Shown: one piece after another, positions 38,585 to 48,434 of the stretch
Numbering within the stretch: the stretch's first letter is position 1
Layout: the number at the start of each line of letters is the position of its first letter
Assembly: GCF_022179385.1 (NCBI RefSeq)
Contig: NZ_BPQS01000021.1
Location: 38,609-102,608 of the forward strand
Length of the DNA stretch: 64,000 nucleotides
Direction: 5' to 3'
Source of the DNA: Methylobacterium longum
GTDB taxonomy: Bacteria > Pseudomonadota > Alphaproteobacteria > Rhizobiales > Beijerinckiaceae
Notes under the pieces: model-generated
What the model was told of the DNA's origin: nothing
The model's database searches: none
The model's input: only the letters and a program-made list of their open reading frames with translations
Program-made: the position numbers and the translations under genes

Positions 38585-39523
38585 ATGCGAGCCTGTCGCG
38601 TTCACCGCTTCGGTGGTCCGGAAGCCATCAGCCTCGACGACATCCCGGTGCCCACGCCCGGTCCCGGCGAGGTTCTCGTGAGCGTCCGCGCGGCCGGCGT
38701 CGGTCCATGGGATTCCTGGATACGGGCAGGCCGGAGCGTTCTCCCGCAGCCACTTCCCCTGACTCTCGGTTCCGACCTCTCGGGCGAGGTCGCTGCCGTC
38801 GGCGAGGGTGTCTCTGGGTTCGCGGTCGGCGATGCGGTCTTCGGCGTCACCAACCGGCGCTTCACGGGCGGCTACGCCGATTACGCCGTCGCCGAGGCCG
38901 CTATGTTGGCGCCCAAGCCGCCGAGCCTGGACCATGTCCACGCCGCCTCCATGCCGGTCGTCGCGGTGACGGCGTGGCAAGCCCTGTTCGCGCAGGCTCA
39001 CCTCGCGCGCGGGCAGAGCGTGCTGATCCACGGGGCCGCCGGGAACGTGGGCGCCTACGCGGTGCAGCTCGCCAGGCGGGGCGGCCTCAAGGTCAGCGCC
39101 ACGGCAGGCTCGGCCGACCTAGCCTATGTGCAAGGCCTCGGTGCCGATCAGGTGGTCGATTTCCGCTCGACGGCGTTCGAAGACGTCGTGAAGGATGTCG
39201 ATGCCGTGATCGACCTTGTCGGCGGTGAGGTTCAGGCGCGCTCATTCGCCGTGCTGAGACGTGGAGGCACACTCGTCTCGGCGGTCTCTCAACCGGATCA
39301 GGCGTCGGCCCGAAGAGCCGATGTGGAAGCCAGGTTCTTCCTCGTCGCGGTGACCTCCGCGACGCTGTCCGAACTGGGGAGCCTGGTCGACGATGGGGGT
39401 TTGACCGCGAGCGTCGGAACCGTTCTCCCGATCACCGGGGTCCGACGAGCTCATGAGATGCTGGACAGTCCTGAGCGCCACCCTCGGGGGAAGATCGTCA
39501 TGGAGGTCGCTTCGTCGAGTTGA
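38585..39523 (+). CDS. NADP-dependent medium-chain oxidoreductase (quinone reductase-like)
   Basis: A 312-residue zinc-free MDR enzyme of the QOR/zeta-crystallin group that uses NADPH to reduce quinones or enones. Visible are 'GPEAISLDDIPVPTPGPGEV', 'PLTLGSDLSGEVAAVGEG' and the cofactor-binding 'VLIHGAAGNVGAYAVQLA'. Structural zinc cysteines are absent, as usual for this group. It follows the secreted cupin by 3 bases, and an AraC gene lies upstream. A role in redox or electrophile stress is inferred from family and context. Confidence 0.9.
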   Translation: MRACRVHRFGGPEAISLDDIPVPTPGPGEVLVSVRAAGVGPWDSWIRAGRSVLPQPLPLTLGSDLSGEVAAVGEGVSGFAVGDAVFGVTNRRFTGGYADYAVAEAAMLAPKPPSLDHVHAASMPVVAVTAWQALFAQAHLARGQSVLIHGAAGNVGAYAVQLARRGGLKVSATAGSADLAYVQGLGADQVVDFRSTAFEDVVKDVDAVIDLVGGEVQARSFAVLRRGGTLVSAVSQPDQASARRADVEARFFLVAVTSATLSELGSLVDDGGLTASVGTVLPITGVRRAHEMLDSPERHPRGKIVMEVASSS

Positions 39524-39784
39524 TGCATGACCCGAACGGTCGTCGCCGCCGCGCACGCGAGCAGCGCAACGACCAAACGCGATGCAACCCACATCGCGCC
39601 TCCCCCCGATCGCGATCGTGTTTGACGGGGACGGCGGAAGGGCAGGCGTCCTGCCTGTACTCGCTGGAGGCCGAACGGCGCAGCGCTCGGCCGCGGCCAT
39701 GGCTGTCCCGTTCGATGCCGAGAAGGCAGCCGGAGCGGTGCGGCCCGTGGATGCCGGCGCGGCGCAATCCGATGAGCGGCGGGA

Positions 39785-40756
39785 TCAACCGGCCTGTGAG
39801 CTCTCCGCCTGCGTGTTCCGCGCCCCCGCATCCCGACGCAGGCTGCCGGGACGGACACCGTACTTGCGCAGGAACGCGCGACTGAGCGCGGCCTGGGACT
39901 GATAGCCCACCTCGGCCGCAATCTGGTCGAGTGAGCTGGTGTCCGTCCGCAGGCGGTGGCGGGCGAGCCCGAGCCGCAGGTCGGCGAGGAACTCCAGCGG
40001 TGCCATGTCCACCGACTTGCGGAAGGCGCGCACCAGGCTCGCCCGTGAGGCGGCGGCGATCGAGGCCAGCTCGTCCAGCGTCCAGGCGCGCACAGGATCG
40101 CGCACCATCGCGAGCACCGCCTGCGCCGTCACGCGCTGCCCGATGAGCCGGAGCAGGCCCTCGGCCGACGCGGAGGCTTCGAGGTGGGCGCGCAGCAGCA
40201 TGATGAACAGCGCGCTGGCGAGATCTCTCGCGATGGCGATCGATCCGGGGCGGATATCGGTCAGCTCCGAGCGGATACCGGCGACGAGCGGGCTGTAGCG
40301 GCTGGCCAGGGGCTGCAGGCCGACCCGCAGCACGATCGTGTCGGGCAGCGCGGCCAAGATCAGGCTCTGGGGCGCACCTTCGAAGTTCAGCCGGCCGCAG
40401 ACCAACTCGACGTCCGGCTCGACCCCGACACTCGTCTTCAGCCGCAACTCGCCGATCCGCCGGACCGTGGTGACGGAGTGTGCATGCCCGGCGCCCTCAA
40501 CCGCGCGCGTGGTGTGGGCGTCGCCGTGCGGCAGGAGCAGGACGTCGCCCGCTTCGAGCCGCAGCAGGCCGGTCCCGCGGCGGTCGAGCAGCGCGCAGCC
40601 CTGCGTGACGATGTGGAAGTAGGCGTGGCCGTTCGGCTCGGCTTCGTGCGGGGCCGTCCAGGCCCCGCCCAGGCGGCACACATCATCGAGCACGGGGCGC
40701 ACGCGCAGGAGCGGCGCGAGCCCGCTCAGGGTGTCGTCCGTCATCCTCTCCGCCAT
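39785..40756 (-). CDS. AraC family regulator, RclR-like (candidate HOCl sensor)
   Basis: A 323-residue protein with an N-terminal cupin_6 sensor domain and C-terminal AraC DNA-binding domain ('WTLDELASIAAASRASLVRA', 'SSLDQIAAEVGYQSQAALSR'). Two cysteines, Cys27 in 'DDVCRLGGAW' and Cys120 in 'ELVCGRLNF', fall at the places of the redox cysteines Cys21 and Cys89 of E. coli RclR, in matching local context. RclR is activated by hypochlorous acid. The ATG at 40756 is supported by GGAGG 6 bases upstream. It is divergent from a DUF417 (RclC-like) gene across 218 bases, as expected for an rcl-type locus. Confidence 0.87.
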   Translation of the reverse strand: MAERMTDDTLSGLAPLLRVRPVLDDVCRLGGAWTAPHEAEPNGHAYFHIVTQGCALLDRRGTGLLRLEAGDVLLLPHGDAHTTRAVEGAGHAHSVTTVRRIGELRLKTSVGVEPDVELVCGRLNFEGAPQSLILAALPDTIVLRVGLQPLASRYSPLVAGIRSELTDIRPGSIAIARDLASALFIMLLRAHLEASASAEGLLRLIGQRVTAQAVLAMVRDPVRAWTLDELASIAAASRASLVRAFRKSVDMAPLEFLADLRLGLARHRLRTDTSSLDQIAAEVGYQSQAALSRAFLRKYGVRPGSLRRDAGARNTQAESSQAG

Positions 40757-40974
40757 GACGCCCCTCCGCGACGCGCTTGATCCGCGCGGTCATGATCCTG
40801 CGCCGGGCCGGCATCGCGAGACCCGGCCCCAGCGATCATCTTCGCGGCATCGAAGCAGGCGGTCCTGTCCGCATCCGATCCCGGCCGTGAACGGCAGCGC
40901 CCAACTCGCGTCCATGAGGGTCGAACGCCACCGATTTGGCAAGCATCCGGCCCTTCGAACCCAGGAGTCACGTC
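40757..40974. promoter_or_regulatory. Divergent promoter region of the RclR-like/DUF417 pair
   Basis: A 218-base gap between two divergent genes, the natural place for the regulator's operator. I could not recognise an RclR site. The right part ends in AGGAG (40963-40967), the ribosome-binding site of the DUF417 gene. Confidence 0.45.
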
Positions 40975-41610
40975 ATGAATACACAGATCCGTCAGGTCCT
41001 CGGGATCGTCTCGGGGCGAAGATCAAACCGCATCGGCCTGGACGCCGTGCGCGTCGCCATCGCAACCATCTTCATCTGGATCGGGGGGTTGAAGTTCGCG
41101 CCCTACGAGGCCGACAGCATCACCCCGTTCGTGGCCAACAGCCCGCTGATGTCGTTCTTCTACAGGCACCCCGACCAGTACGCGCAGCACCTCACTCACG
41201 AGGGCGAACTCAAGCTCGCCGAGCGCGCTTGGCAGGCGGCGAACGACACCTACGCGTTCTCGAACGGCCTCGGGAGCGTCGAGATCGCCATCGGCCTCCT
41301 GGTCCTCGTCGGGCTGGCCTCGCGCCGCTGGGGTCTCGTGGGCGCGGTGCTCGCCTTTCTGACGCCGGTGGTCACGCTGTCGTTCCTCGCGACGACGCCC
41401 GAAGCCTGGGTGGCGGCGCTGGGCGATGCGCAGCACGGCTTCCCCTACCTGTCCGGCGGGGGGCGCCTCGTGCTGAAGGACGTCGTTCTGATGGCTGGAG
41501 CTTGGCTCGTGGTGGCCGACGGGGCCCGCGCCGTCCTCGAAGACACGGCTCAGGCCTCGGTGGACCGTGCCGGGGCGGGCGCTCCCCTCGCGACCGCATC
41601 GCGGACCTAG
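40975..41610 (+). CDS. DUF417 family inner-membrane protein (RclC/YkgB-like)
   Basis: A 211-residue protein with four hydrophobic segments. The DUF417 signature 'IFIWIGGLKFAPYEADSITP' near residues 32-51 and 'PFVANSPLMSFFY' are clear. E. coli RclC, of this family, is induced by reactive chlorine through RclR. The start ATG 40975 has AGGAG 7 bases upstream. Its divergent neighbour is the RclR-like regulator. The C-terminal 25 residues are a low-complexity extension. Its molecular function is unknown. Confidence 0.88.
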   Translation: MNTQIRQVLGIVSGRRSNRIGLDAVRVAIATIFIWIGGLKFAPYEADSITPFVANSPLMSFFYRHPDQYAQHLTHEGELKLAERAWQAANDTYAFSNGLGSVEIAIGLLVLVGLASRRWGLVGAVLAFLTPVVTLSFLATTPEAWVAALGDAQHGFPYLSGGGRLVLKDVVLMAGAWLVVADGARAVLEDTAQASVDRAGAGAPLATASRT

Positions 41611-41661
41611 GACCCGGGAGCGCCCCCCTGCCAGGCGTTCGCATCAGCGATGCGGGGCGCA

Positions 41662-41700
41662 GTGGAAGCCCTCCCGGGTGGAAGCCCTTCCGGGTGGAAC
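41662..41700. repeat. 16-base tandem repeat, 2.5 copies
   Basis: GTGGAAGCCCTCCCGG at 41662-41677 is repeated with one change at 41678-41693, then a partial third copy. It sits in the 138-base gap between the DUF417 and metallo-hydrolase genes. A short 6-base hairpin (CGCATC/GATGCG, 41640-41654) precedes it. Confidence 0.75.
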
Positions 41701-41748
41701 CACCCCCCGATGTGAGCCCCCCACAACCTGATCTTCGGAGCACAGATC

Positions 41749-42744
41749 ATGACTGCCCGTGAACCTGCGTCCGGCGCCGCGAGAGAAGCGTTCTCCCTGT
41801 CACGCCGCGGCTTCTGTCTCTGCTGCCTGTCCGCAACTGCGCTGCCGGCGGCGAGCGGCTGGCTCTCACCCCGCTCCGCGTTCGCGCAGGCCCGGGGCAT
41901 CGTCGACTTGATGATGGCCGATGCCGCCCGGTCGCCGATCAGGGTACACAGATTGCGCGGCAACGTCGCCGTGCTGGAGGGGTCCGGCGGCAACGTCGCG
42001 GTTCTGACGGGGCCGGACGGGAAGCTGCTGGTGGACGCCGGGATCGGCGTGTCGCGCGCCCAGATGCTGACGGCGCTCAACGACCTCGACGACGCGCCGA
42101 TCACCCATCTCATCAACACGCATTGGCACTTCGACCATGTCGACGGCAACGCTTGGCTGAACGCCGAAGGGGCGGAGATCCTCGCCCACGAGAAGACACG
42201 CAAGCACCTCATGGCCGCGCAGCGCGTGGACGACTGGGACCACGACTTCCCCGCGGCACCGCCCAACGCGCTGCCGAAGCAGGTGTTTGCGTCCGAGCAC
42301 GAGACCACGCTGAACGGCAGCACGCTCACGCTGAAGCATTACGGTGCCGCGCACACGGACAGCGACATCTCCGTCCGGTTCGTCGAGGCCGACATCCTGC
42401 ACACCGGCGACACGTTCTGGAACGGCATGTACCCGTTCATCGATTACTCCACGGGTGGCCACATCGACGGGACGATCGCGGCCGCCGAAGCGAACATAGC
42501 TGCGACGACGGACCAGACGATCGTCATCCCTGGCCATGGGGCGCCAGTCGGTACCCGCGCACAGCTGCACGACTTCCATGACATGTTGGTGGACGTGCGT
42601 GCGAACGTCGCCGCCTTGAAGAGGCGGGGCCTGTCCTTAGACGCCATCGTCGCCGCCCGCCCGACCGCGGCGCACGACGGGAGATGGTACCGGTCCGTCA
42701 TCACCCCGGCGCTTTTCACCCGTCTGGTCTATGAGGGGGTTTGA
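41749..42744 (+). CDS. Tat-exported metallo-beta-lactamase-fold hydrolase
   Basis: A 331-residue precursor. Residues 1-46 contain a Tat signal with 'SLSRRGFCLCCLSATALPAA' and cleavage near 'AFAQA'. The MBL fold has the zinc motif 'THWHFDHVDGN', later His in 'HYGAAHTDSDI', Asp in 'LHTGDTFWNG' and C-terminal His in 'VIPGHGAPVG'. These are the ligands of a dinuclear zinc site in the periplasm. Substrate unknown; the family includes quinoprotein-related and lactonase-like enzymes. It is in the RclR-like neighbourhood and precedes the hydrolase at 42774 by 29 bases, so they are probably co-transcribed. Confidence 0.9.
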   Translation: MTAREPASGAAREAFSLSRRGFCLCCLSATALPAASGWLSPRSAFAQARGIVDLMMADAARSPIRVHRLRGNVAVLEGSGGNVAVLTGPDGKLLVDAGIGVSRAQMLTALNDLDDAPITHLINTHWHFDHVDGNAWLNAEGAEILAHEKTRKHLMAAQRVDDWDHDFPAAPPNALPKQVFASEHETTLNGSTLTLKHYGAAHTDSDISVRFVEADILHTGDTFWNGMYPFIDYSTGGHIDGTIAAAEANIAATTDQTIVIPGHGAPVGTRAQLHDFHDMLVDVRANVAALKRRGLSLDAIVAARPTAAHDGRWYRSVITPALFTRLVYEGV

Positions 42745-42773
42745 TCCGTCGTTTTGTATTGGGGAGAACCTTT

Positions 42774-43610
42774 ATGGCCACGATCATTACCCAGGATGGC
42801 GCCGAGATCTACTTCAAGGACTGGGGTCCGAGGGAGGCGCAGCCGATCATGTTCCACCATGGCTGGCCGCTCTCGTCGGACGACTGGGACACGCAGATGT
42901 TGTTCTTTCTCAAGCACGGCTACCGCGTCGTCGCCCACGACCGCCGCGGCCACGGCCGCTCGGCGCAGGTCTCGGACGGGCACGACATGGACCACTATGC
43001 GGCCGACGCCGCCGCCGTGGTCGCCCATCTCGATCTGAGGAACGCCATCCATATCGGCCACTCCACCGGCGGCGGCGAGGCCACACGCTACGTCGCGCGA
43101 TACGGCGAGCCCCAGGGTCGCGTGGCCAAGGCGGTGCTGGTGAGCGCCGTGCCGCCATTGATGCTGAAGACCGCAGCTCATCCGGAAGGACAGCCGATCG
43201 AGGTATTCGACGGCTTCCGCCGAGCGCTGGCAAACAACCGCGCCGGGTTCTTCCTCGACGTCCCGTCGGGCCCGTTCTACGGCTTCAACCGCGATGGCGC
43301 GCAGGTCCAGCAGGGTGTGGTCCGGAACTGGTGGCGGCAAGCCATGATGGGCTCCGCCCTGGCGCACTACGAAGGCATCAGGGCGTTCTCAGAGACCGAC
43401 CAGACCGAGGATTTGAAGGCGATCGGCGTGCCGACGCTGGTGCTGCACGGCGAGGACGATCAGATCGTGCCGATCGTCGCGGCGGCACCGAAGTCGATCA
43501 AGCTGCTGCGCAAGGGCACGCTGAAGACTTATCCCGGCTATGGCCACGGCATGCTGACGATCAACGCGGACGTGCTCAACGCCGACCTGCTCGCCTTTGT
43601 GAGAGCATGA
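42774..43610 (+). CDS. Alpha/beta hydrolase (non-heme chloroperoxidase/arylesterase-like)
   Basis: A 278-residue cytosolic serine hydrolase close to the cofactor-free haloperoxidase group, which hydrolyse esters and can form peracids. The catalytic triad is seen as Ser in 'GHSTGG', Asp in 'HGEDDQIVP' and His in 'YPGYGHGML'. The oxyanion region is 'HHGWPLSSDDW'. The ATG at 42774 has GGGGAGA 7 bases upstream, and an upstream in-frame TTG-like start is less likely. It follows the Tat-exported metallohydrolase closely. Whether it acts in chlorine or peroxide stress is an inference from context. Confidence 0.93.
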   Translation: MATIITQDGAEIYFKDWGPREAQPIMFHHGWPLSSDDWDTQMLFFLKHGYRVVAHDRRGHGRSAQVSDGHDMDHYAADAAAVVAHLDLRNAIHIGHSTGGGEATRYVARYGEPQGRVAKAVLVSAVPPLMLKTAAHPEGQPIEVFDGFRRALANNRAGFFLDVPSGPFYGFNRDGAQVQQGVVRNWWRQAMMGSALAHYEGIRAFSETDQTEDLKAIGVPTLVLHGEDDQIVPIVAAAPKSIKLLRKGTLKTYPGYGHGMLTINADVLNADLLAFVRA

Positions 43611-43916
43611 GTTGACGCTTGGGTGCGCGTGGAGCCGAAGGTTGGCCTCCGTGGCGCCGCGGCCGGGGGCGGCCTTTCCTCTGACGACCGCCCCTTTACC
43701 CGGTGTCGCTGGGGGGCGGGCCGGCGGCCCCGCGCGCCTGTTGTTGCCGGCCCGAAGCGGCCGGCCGAGTCGAACGGATAGCAGCCGCTCTTGTCGGCTG
43801 AGTTGCCGGCACGGCGGCCAGCGGTCACGAGCAATGCTGACGACCAGTCGGGCGGCAAATCTGTCGGAGTCGGAGCGACATCATCGGGGAACTTGTGGGG
43901 GTTCGAGGGGCATTCG
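43611..43916. other. Intergenic region with a possible terminator
   Basis: About 300 bases. A short stem GGCCG/CGGCC (43661-43674, 4-base G loop) followed by TTT could terminate the hydrolase transcript. Nothing else is recognised before the small gene at 43917. Confidence 0.4.
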
Positions 43917-44183
43917 ATGAACGATCACATGAAACAACTGTGCGATGTGGCGGAGTCGCTCATCTCCGAGTTCGGTCAGGACCTCGCGCCAGGATCGCTC
44001 GCGCGTGAGGTCGTTCGCGCCGTCCTGATCGAGCTGCGGAAGGTCTCTCCAGGGATGGAGCGCGGCGGCGGCGATCAGGCGGTGGCTCACGCTGCAGGCG
44101 ATGAGGAATGCAGCATCACACTCAGGGGCTACCCCGCCGGCATCGCGTTCACCGCAATGATCGACCGCGTTCTCGCCGAGTGA
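43917..44183 (+). CDS. Hypothetical protein, 88 residues
   Basis: A small acidic soluble protein 'MNDHMKQLCDVAESLISEFG' with two predicted helices then a beta-like C-terminus ('ECSITLRGYPAGIAFTAMI'). No family recognised, no signal peptide. The ATG at 43917 is 6 bases after GAGGGG, and an in-frame GTG/ATG upstream at 43791 gives a poor leader. It is isolated between larger genes. Confidence 0.62.
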   Translation: MNDHMKQLCDVAESLISEFGQDLAPGSLAREVVRAVLIELRKVSPGMERGGGDQAVAHAAGDEECSITLRGYPAGIAFTAMIDRVLAE

Positions 44184-44719
44184 TGGAAGGGTGGAGATGA
44201 CTGTCGGTCGCGATACTAAGGGTCGATATGTTAAGATGATTTGCAACAATGATAGAGGCATAAAGGATTTATATCTGCGGATGCATTCTGAAGACCGTCA
44301 AATTACCGCCGTGGGTGGATGCGGTTGAAGACTCGTGGGCGGCCGAGCTTGCCGAAGGGCGGAGTGGATATTCAGCCCTCCGGTGTTGTGCCCTCTGCCG
44401 ATCAAGCCCGGCTCGGCTGCGGGACCCGCCGATCTTGGCGAGCGTCCTCGGTTTCTGAGCGGCTGCGGCGGGTTGAACTCGGCTCTCGCTCCAGGGGAGC
44501 TTCGTAGCCGGAGGCGAGTCAGCTTCGCCATGTCGTTCAGATGGGCAGGCAGCGCCTCGCCCCTCATGTGCCCGCGCCGGCACGTTCGATGGCAGGCTGG
44601 CGAGCGCGTATGCATGGCACTTGGCGCGCCGCGCCTGCACCCACCGTTCAAACAGGTGACGTCGTTCGGCGGCGCCACGGCTTGGTCTTCGCACCGAGTT
44701 TGTCCTATGCCCCGCGCCC
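44184..44719. other. Intergenic region upstream of the ProA-like gene
   Basis: About 540 bases. The 44210-44290 part is AT-rich (for example TTAAGATGATTTGCAACAA), consistent with a promoter or an acquired segment. No gene is supported; open frames on both strands are low-complexity. Confidence 0.4.
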
Positions 44720-46222
44720 ATGAGCACCACCATCACGCGCCTTGTGGCGGGAACGCCTGTGCCCTTCGGCGGTGACCGCGTGACCACGATCACGCCGGAG
44801 ATCGCGGAGGCCTTCCAGCCTGGGGATCATCTGCTGGTTCTGCAGGAGACCGGAGACCTCCTGCACATCCCCGCGGCTCAGATCGCACGGGCCGCCGTCG
44901 CGGTGGACCGCGCCCACGCGGCCTTCCTGGCGATGGCGGCCGTACCGGACCGGGCCATCGACCAGTTCTTCGATCATTTCGCCACGCACCTCGAAGACCG
45001 CTCGGCCTGGGGGGCGATCGCGGAGGCGAACCGGCAGGATGTCGCGCGTGCGCAGTCCGGTGGCCGCTCGACGACCCGCCTCGTCGCCACGGACCGGATG
45101 CGGCAGGACATGATCGCGGGCCTTCGGGCGTGGCGCGACAGCGAGACGCTGCGCGGTCGCGTCGTCGAATGTATCGCCCATCCGGGCTGGACGGTCGAGC
45201 AGGTGGCAGCGCCGCTTGGCGTGGTGGGCTTCGTGTTCGAGGGACGCCCAAACGTGCTCGCCGATGCCGCGGGCGTCTTGCGCGGCGGCAACACGGCCGT
45301 CTTCCGCATCGGCAGCGACGCGCTCGGCACCGCACAGGCGATCATGCAGCACGCCCTCGCCCCTGCCCTCGATGAGGCCGGCCTTCCGCCGGGGGCCATC
45401 TCGCTTGTCGAGAGCCCTGAACGGTCGACCGGGTGGGCGCTTTTCGCGGACCGTCGCCTCTCGCTGGCGGTGGCGCGTGGGTCAGGGCGGGCCGTCGCCC
45501 AGCTCGGAAGCGTCGCCCGGCAGGCCGGCACGGCGGTCAGCCTGCACGGAACCGGCGGGGCCTGGATGGTTGCCGACCGCGACGCGGATCCGGAGCGCTT
45601 CTCCGCGGCGGTCGGAGCTTCCTTGGACCGAAAGGTCTGCAACACCCTGAACGTGTGCTGCATCCACCGCGCCCGGGTGACTGATCTGGTGCCGGTTTTC
45701 CTGGCGGCACTGGAATCCGCCGGCCGGGCACGCGGATTCGGATGCAGGCTGCACGTGGTGGCGGGCGACGAGTCCGTCCTGCCGCACGGCTGGCGCACCG
45801 CTACCGTCCGGGTCCGGCGCGCCGAGGGCGCGCGCACGGAGCCCCTCACGGAGATCCAGTCGGAGGATGACCTCGGCCACGAGTGGGAATGGGAGGACAC
45901 GCCCGAGGTCAGCCTGAAGATCGTGGATGATCTCGACCATGCGGTATCGCTGTTCAATCGCCACAGCCCGCGTTTCGCCGCATCACTGATCAGCCGGGAT
46001 CCGGAGGCGCATCGCCGCTTCTACGCAACGGTGAACGCGCCCTTCGTGGGCGACGGATTTACCCGCTGGGTCGACGGTCAGTACGCCCTGAACCAGCCCG
46101 AGCTGGGGCTGTCCAACTGGCAGAGCGGCCGTCTCCTCGCCCGGAGTGCCATCCTGTCCGGCAGCGGCGTCTTCACGCTGCGCAGCCGCGTCACGCAGGA
46201 CGACCCGCAGGTGAGGCGATGA
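44720..46222 (+). CDS. Aldehyde dehydrogenase-family protein, ProA-like
   Basis: A 500-residue member of the glutamate-5-semialdehyde dehydrogenase branch. 'FVFEGRPNVLADAAGVLRGG' is the NADPH-binding region, and catalytic Cys lies in 'DRKVCNTLNVCCIHR', both in ProA order. Compared with true ProA (about 420 residues) it has an extra N-terminal region of about 70-80 residues and stretches that align poorly. No proB or proC neighbour is seen. The protein is therefore probably not the proline biosynthetic enzyme but a relative reducing another acyl-phosphate or aldehyde. The ATG at 44720 has no strong ribosome-binding site. It converges with a LysR gene downstream. Confidence 0.82.
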   Translation: MSTTITRLVAGTPVPFGGDRVTTITPEIAEAFQPGDHLLVLQETGDLLHIPAAQIARAAVAVDRAHAAFLAMAAVPDRAIDQFFDHFATHLEDRSAWGAIAEANRQDVARAQSGGRSTTRLVATDRMRQDMIAGLRAWRDSETLRGRVVECIAHPGWTVEQVAAPLGVVGFVFEGRPNVLADAAGVLRGGNTAVFRIGSDALGTAQAIMQHALAPALDEAGLPPGAISLVESPERSTGWALFADRRLSLAVARGSGRAVAQLGSVARQAGTAVSLHGTGGAWMVADRDADPERFSAAVGASLDRKVCNTLNVCCIHRARVTDLVPVFLAALESAGRARGFGCRLHVVAGDESVLPHGWRTATVRVRRAEGARTEPLTEIQSEDDLGHEWEWEDTPEVSLKIVDDLDHAVSLFNRHSPRFAASLISRDPEAHRRFYATVNAPFVGDGFTRWVDGQYALNQPELGLSNWQSGRLLARSAILSGSGVFTLRSRVTQDDPQVRR

Positions 46223-46258
46223 CGCCGCGGGCGGGCGTCGGATCCGCCCGCCGATGCG

Positions 46259-47281
46259 TCATGGCGACCTGAACAGAGGGTCAGCGGCATCCTGGCGAGG
46301 CATCTCTCGGGGATGCGGGATGTCGGCGTCGCGTGGGTCTCCGTCGAAGCGTCGGTCTTCGCGGCGTGCGGCGATGCCGTCGAGATTGGCCCGGAGCCGG
46401 GCAGCGGCGAAATCGATGAAGGCTCGCACTTTGGCGAGAGATAGGCGGTCGGGCACCGTGACGAGGTGCACGGGCACCGGCGGCGGCTCGTCCGCGGGAA
46501 GCAGGACGACCAAGCTGCCGCCCGCGACTTCACGCTGGATCTTGTAGGAGAAGATCCGGACGATGCCTTCGCCGTCGACCGCCGCGCTGACGGCGGCCTC
46601 GTCGGTGTTGACCATCAGGCGCGGCTTGACGCGAACCGTGCGGGCGATCCTGCCGCCGGGTGCGGGCGGGAAGCTCCAGATATCGTTCGGGCTTGTCGGC
46701 TCGATCCCGATGCAGGCGTGATGGGCCAGATCGGACAGGGACTCGATCGGCGGTCGGCCAGCCAGATACGTCGGTGATGCACACAGGACGCGGCGCACCG
46801 TGCCGATGCGTACCGCGATCTGGTTGGACTCCTGCAAGGGGGCAATCCGGAGCGCGACATCGATGCCTTCATCGACGAGGTTCGTCATCCGATTGAGCAG
46901 CAGGTAGCGGACCTGCATCGCTGGATACGCTCTCAGGAAGGCGCCCACGACCGGGCGTAGAACGCGTGTCCCGAACATCACGGGCGCGGTGACGGTGAGG
47001 ACGCCCCGGGGGGCAGCCCGGTTCCCGGCGACGGCGAGGTCGGCTTCGTCCAAGTCCGTCAGCACCCGGCGGCAGACGGCGGCGTACCGCTCGCCCGCCT
47101 CGGTCAACTGCAACCGTCGTGTCGTCCGATGCAGCAGCCGCACGCCGACATGGTTCTCCAGAGCGGCGACGGCCCGGGTCACGGCGGCCGGCGAGCGATT
47201 GAGCCGTCGACCGGCGGAGGCGAGGCTCCCCTCGTCCAGAGCGACGACGAACACCCGCATCGCGTCGAGACGGTCGATCAT
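46259..47281 (-). CDS. LysR family transcriptional regulator
   Basis: A 340-residue LysR-type regulator. The N-terminal winged helix-turn-helix (residues 1-60) contains 'MRVFVVALDEGSLASAGRRL' and 'RSPAAVTRAVAALENHVGVR'. A periplasmic-binding-like effector domain follows. The C-terminal 40 residues are Arg/Asp-rich. ATG 47281 is preferred over a TTG at 47302. It is divergent from an alpha/beta hydrolase gene 100 bases away, which it probably controls. Family members bind T-N11-A sites in such gaps. The inducer is unknown. Confidence 0.92.
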   Translation of the reverse strand: MIDRLDAMRVFVVALDEGSLASAGRRLNRSPAAVTRAVAALENHVGVRLLHRTTRRLQLTEAGERYAAVCRRVLTDLDEADLAVAGNRAAPRGVLTVTAPVMFGTRVLRPVVGAFLRAYPAMQVRYLLLNRMTNLVDEGIDVALRIAPLQESNQIAVRIGTVRRVLCASPTYLAGRPPIESLSDLAHHACIGIEPTSPNDIWSFPPAPGGRIARTVRVKPRLMVNTDEAAVSAAVDGEGIVRIFSYKIQREVAGGSLVVLLPADEPPPVPVHLVTVPDRLSLAKVRAFIDFAAARLRANLDGIAARREDRRFDGDPRDADIPHPREMPRQDAADPLFRSP

Positions 47282-47352
47282 TGTTCCGCCCCGCGAAATC
47301 AAGGATTGCGCAGCTTAGGCATTCTGGTTCCGATCACAATACGGTAACTTCG

Positions 47353-47362
47353 ACCGAACGGT
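47353..47362. promoter_or_regulatory. Palindrome in the LysR/hydrolase divergent gap
   Basis: ACCGAACGGT is a perfect 10-base palindrome 19 bases upstream of the hydrolase start, within the 100-base gap to the LysR gene. It is a possible regulator-binding site; length alone is not conclusive. Confidence 0.3.
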
Positions 47363-47381
47363 TCGATGCGAAGGGGGCTGC

Positions 47382-48269
<888 letters not shown>

Positions 48270-48434
48270 GTCCGGGGGGCTGCCGGAACCGACGCGACGA
48301 ACCCGCGCGGCGCGTTCTCGGTTGAAGCGCGGCGGCCCTGCCGACGCCGTTGGAACGGACCGGTTGGCAATTGCCACGGGCGCGTTTCGATGAAGGAATG
48401 GTTCTGTACTTGAGTCCGAGGGCAGGAGGGCGCC

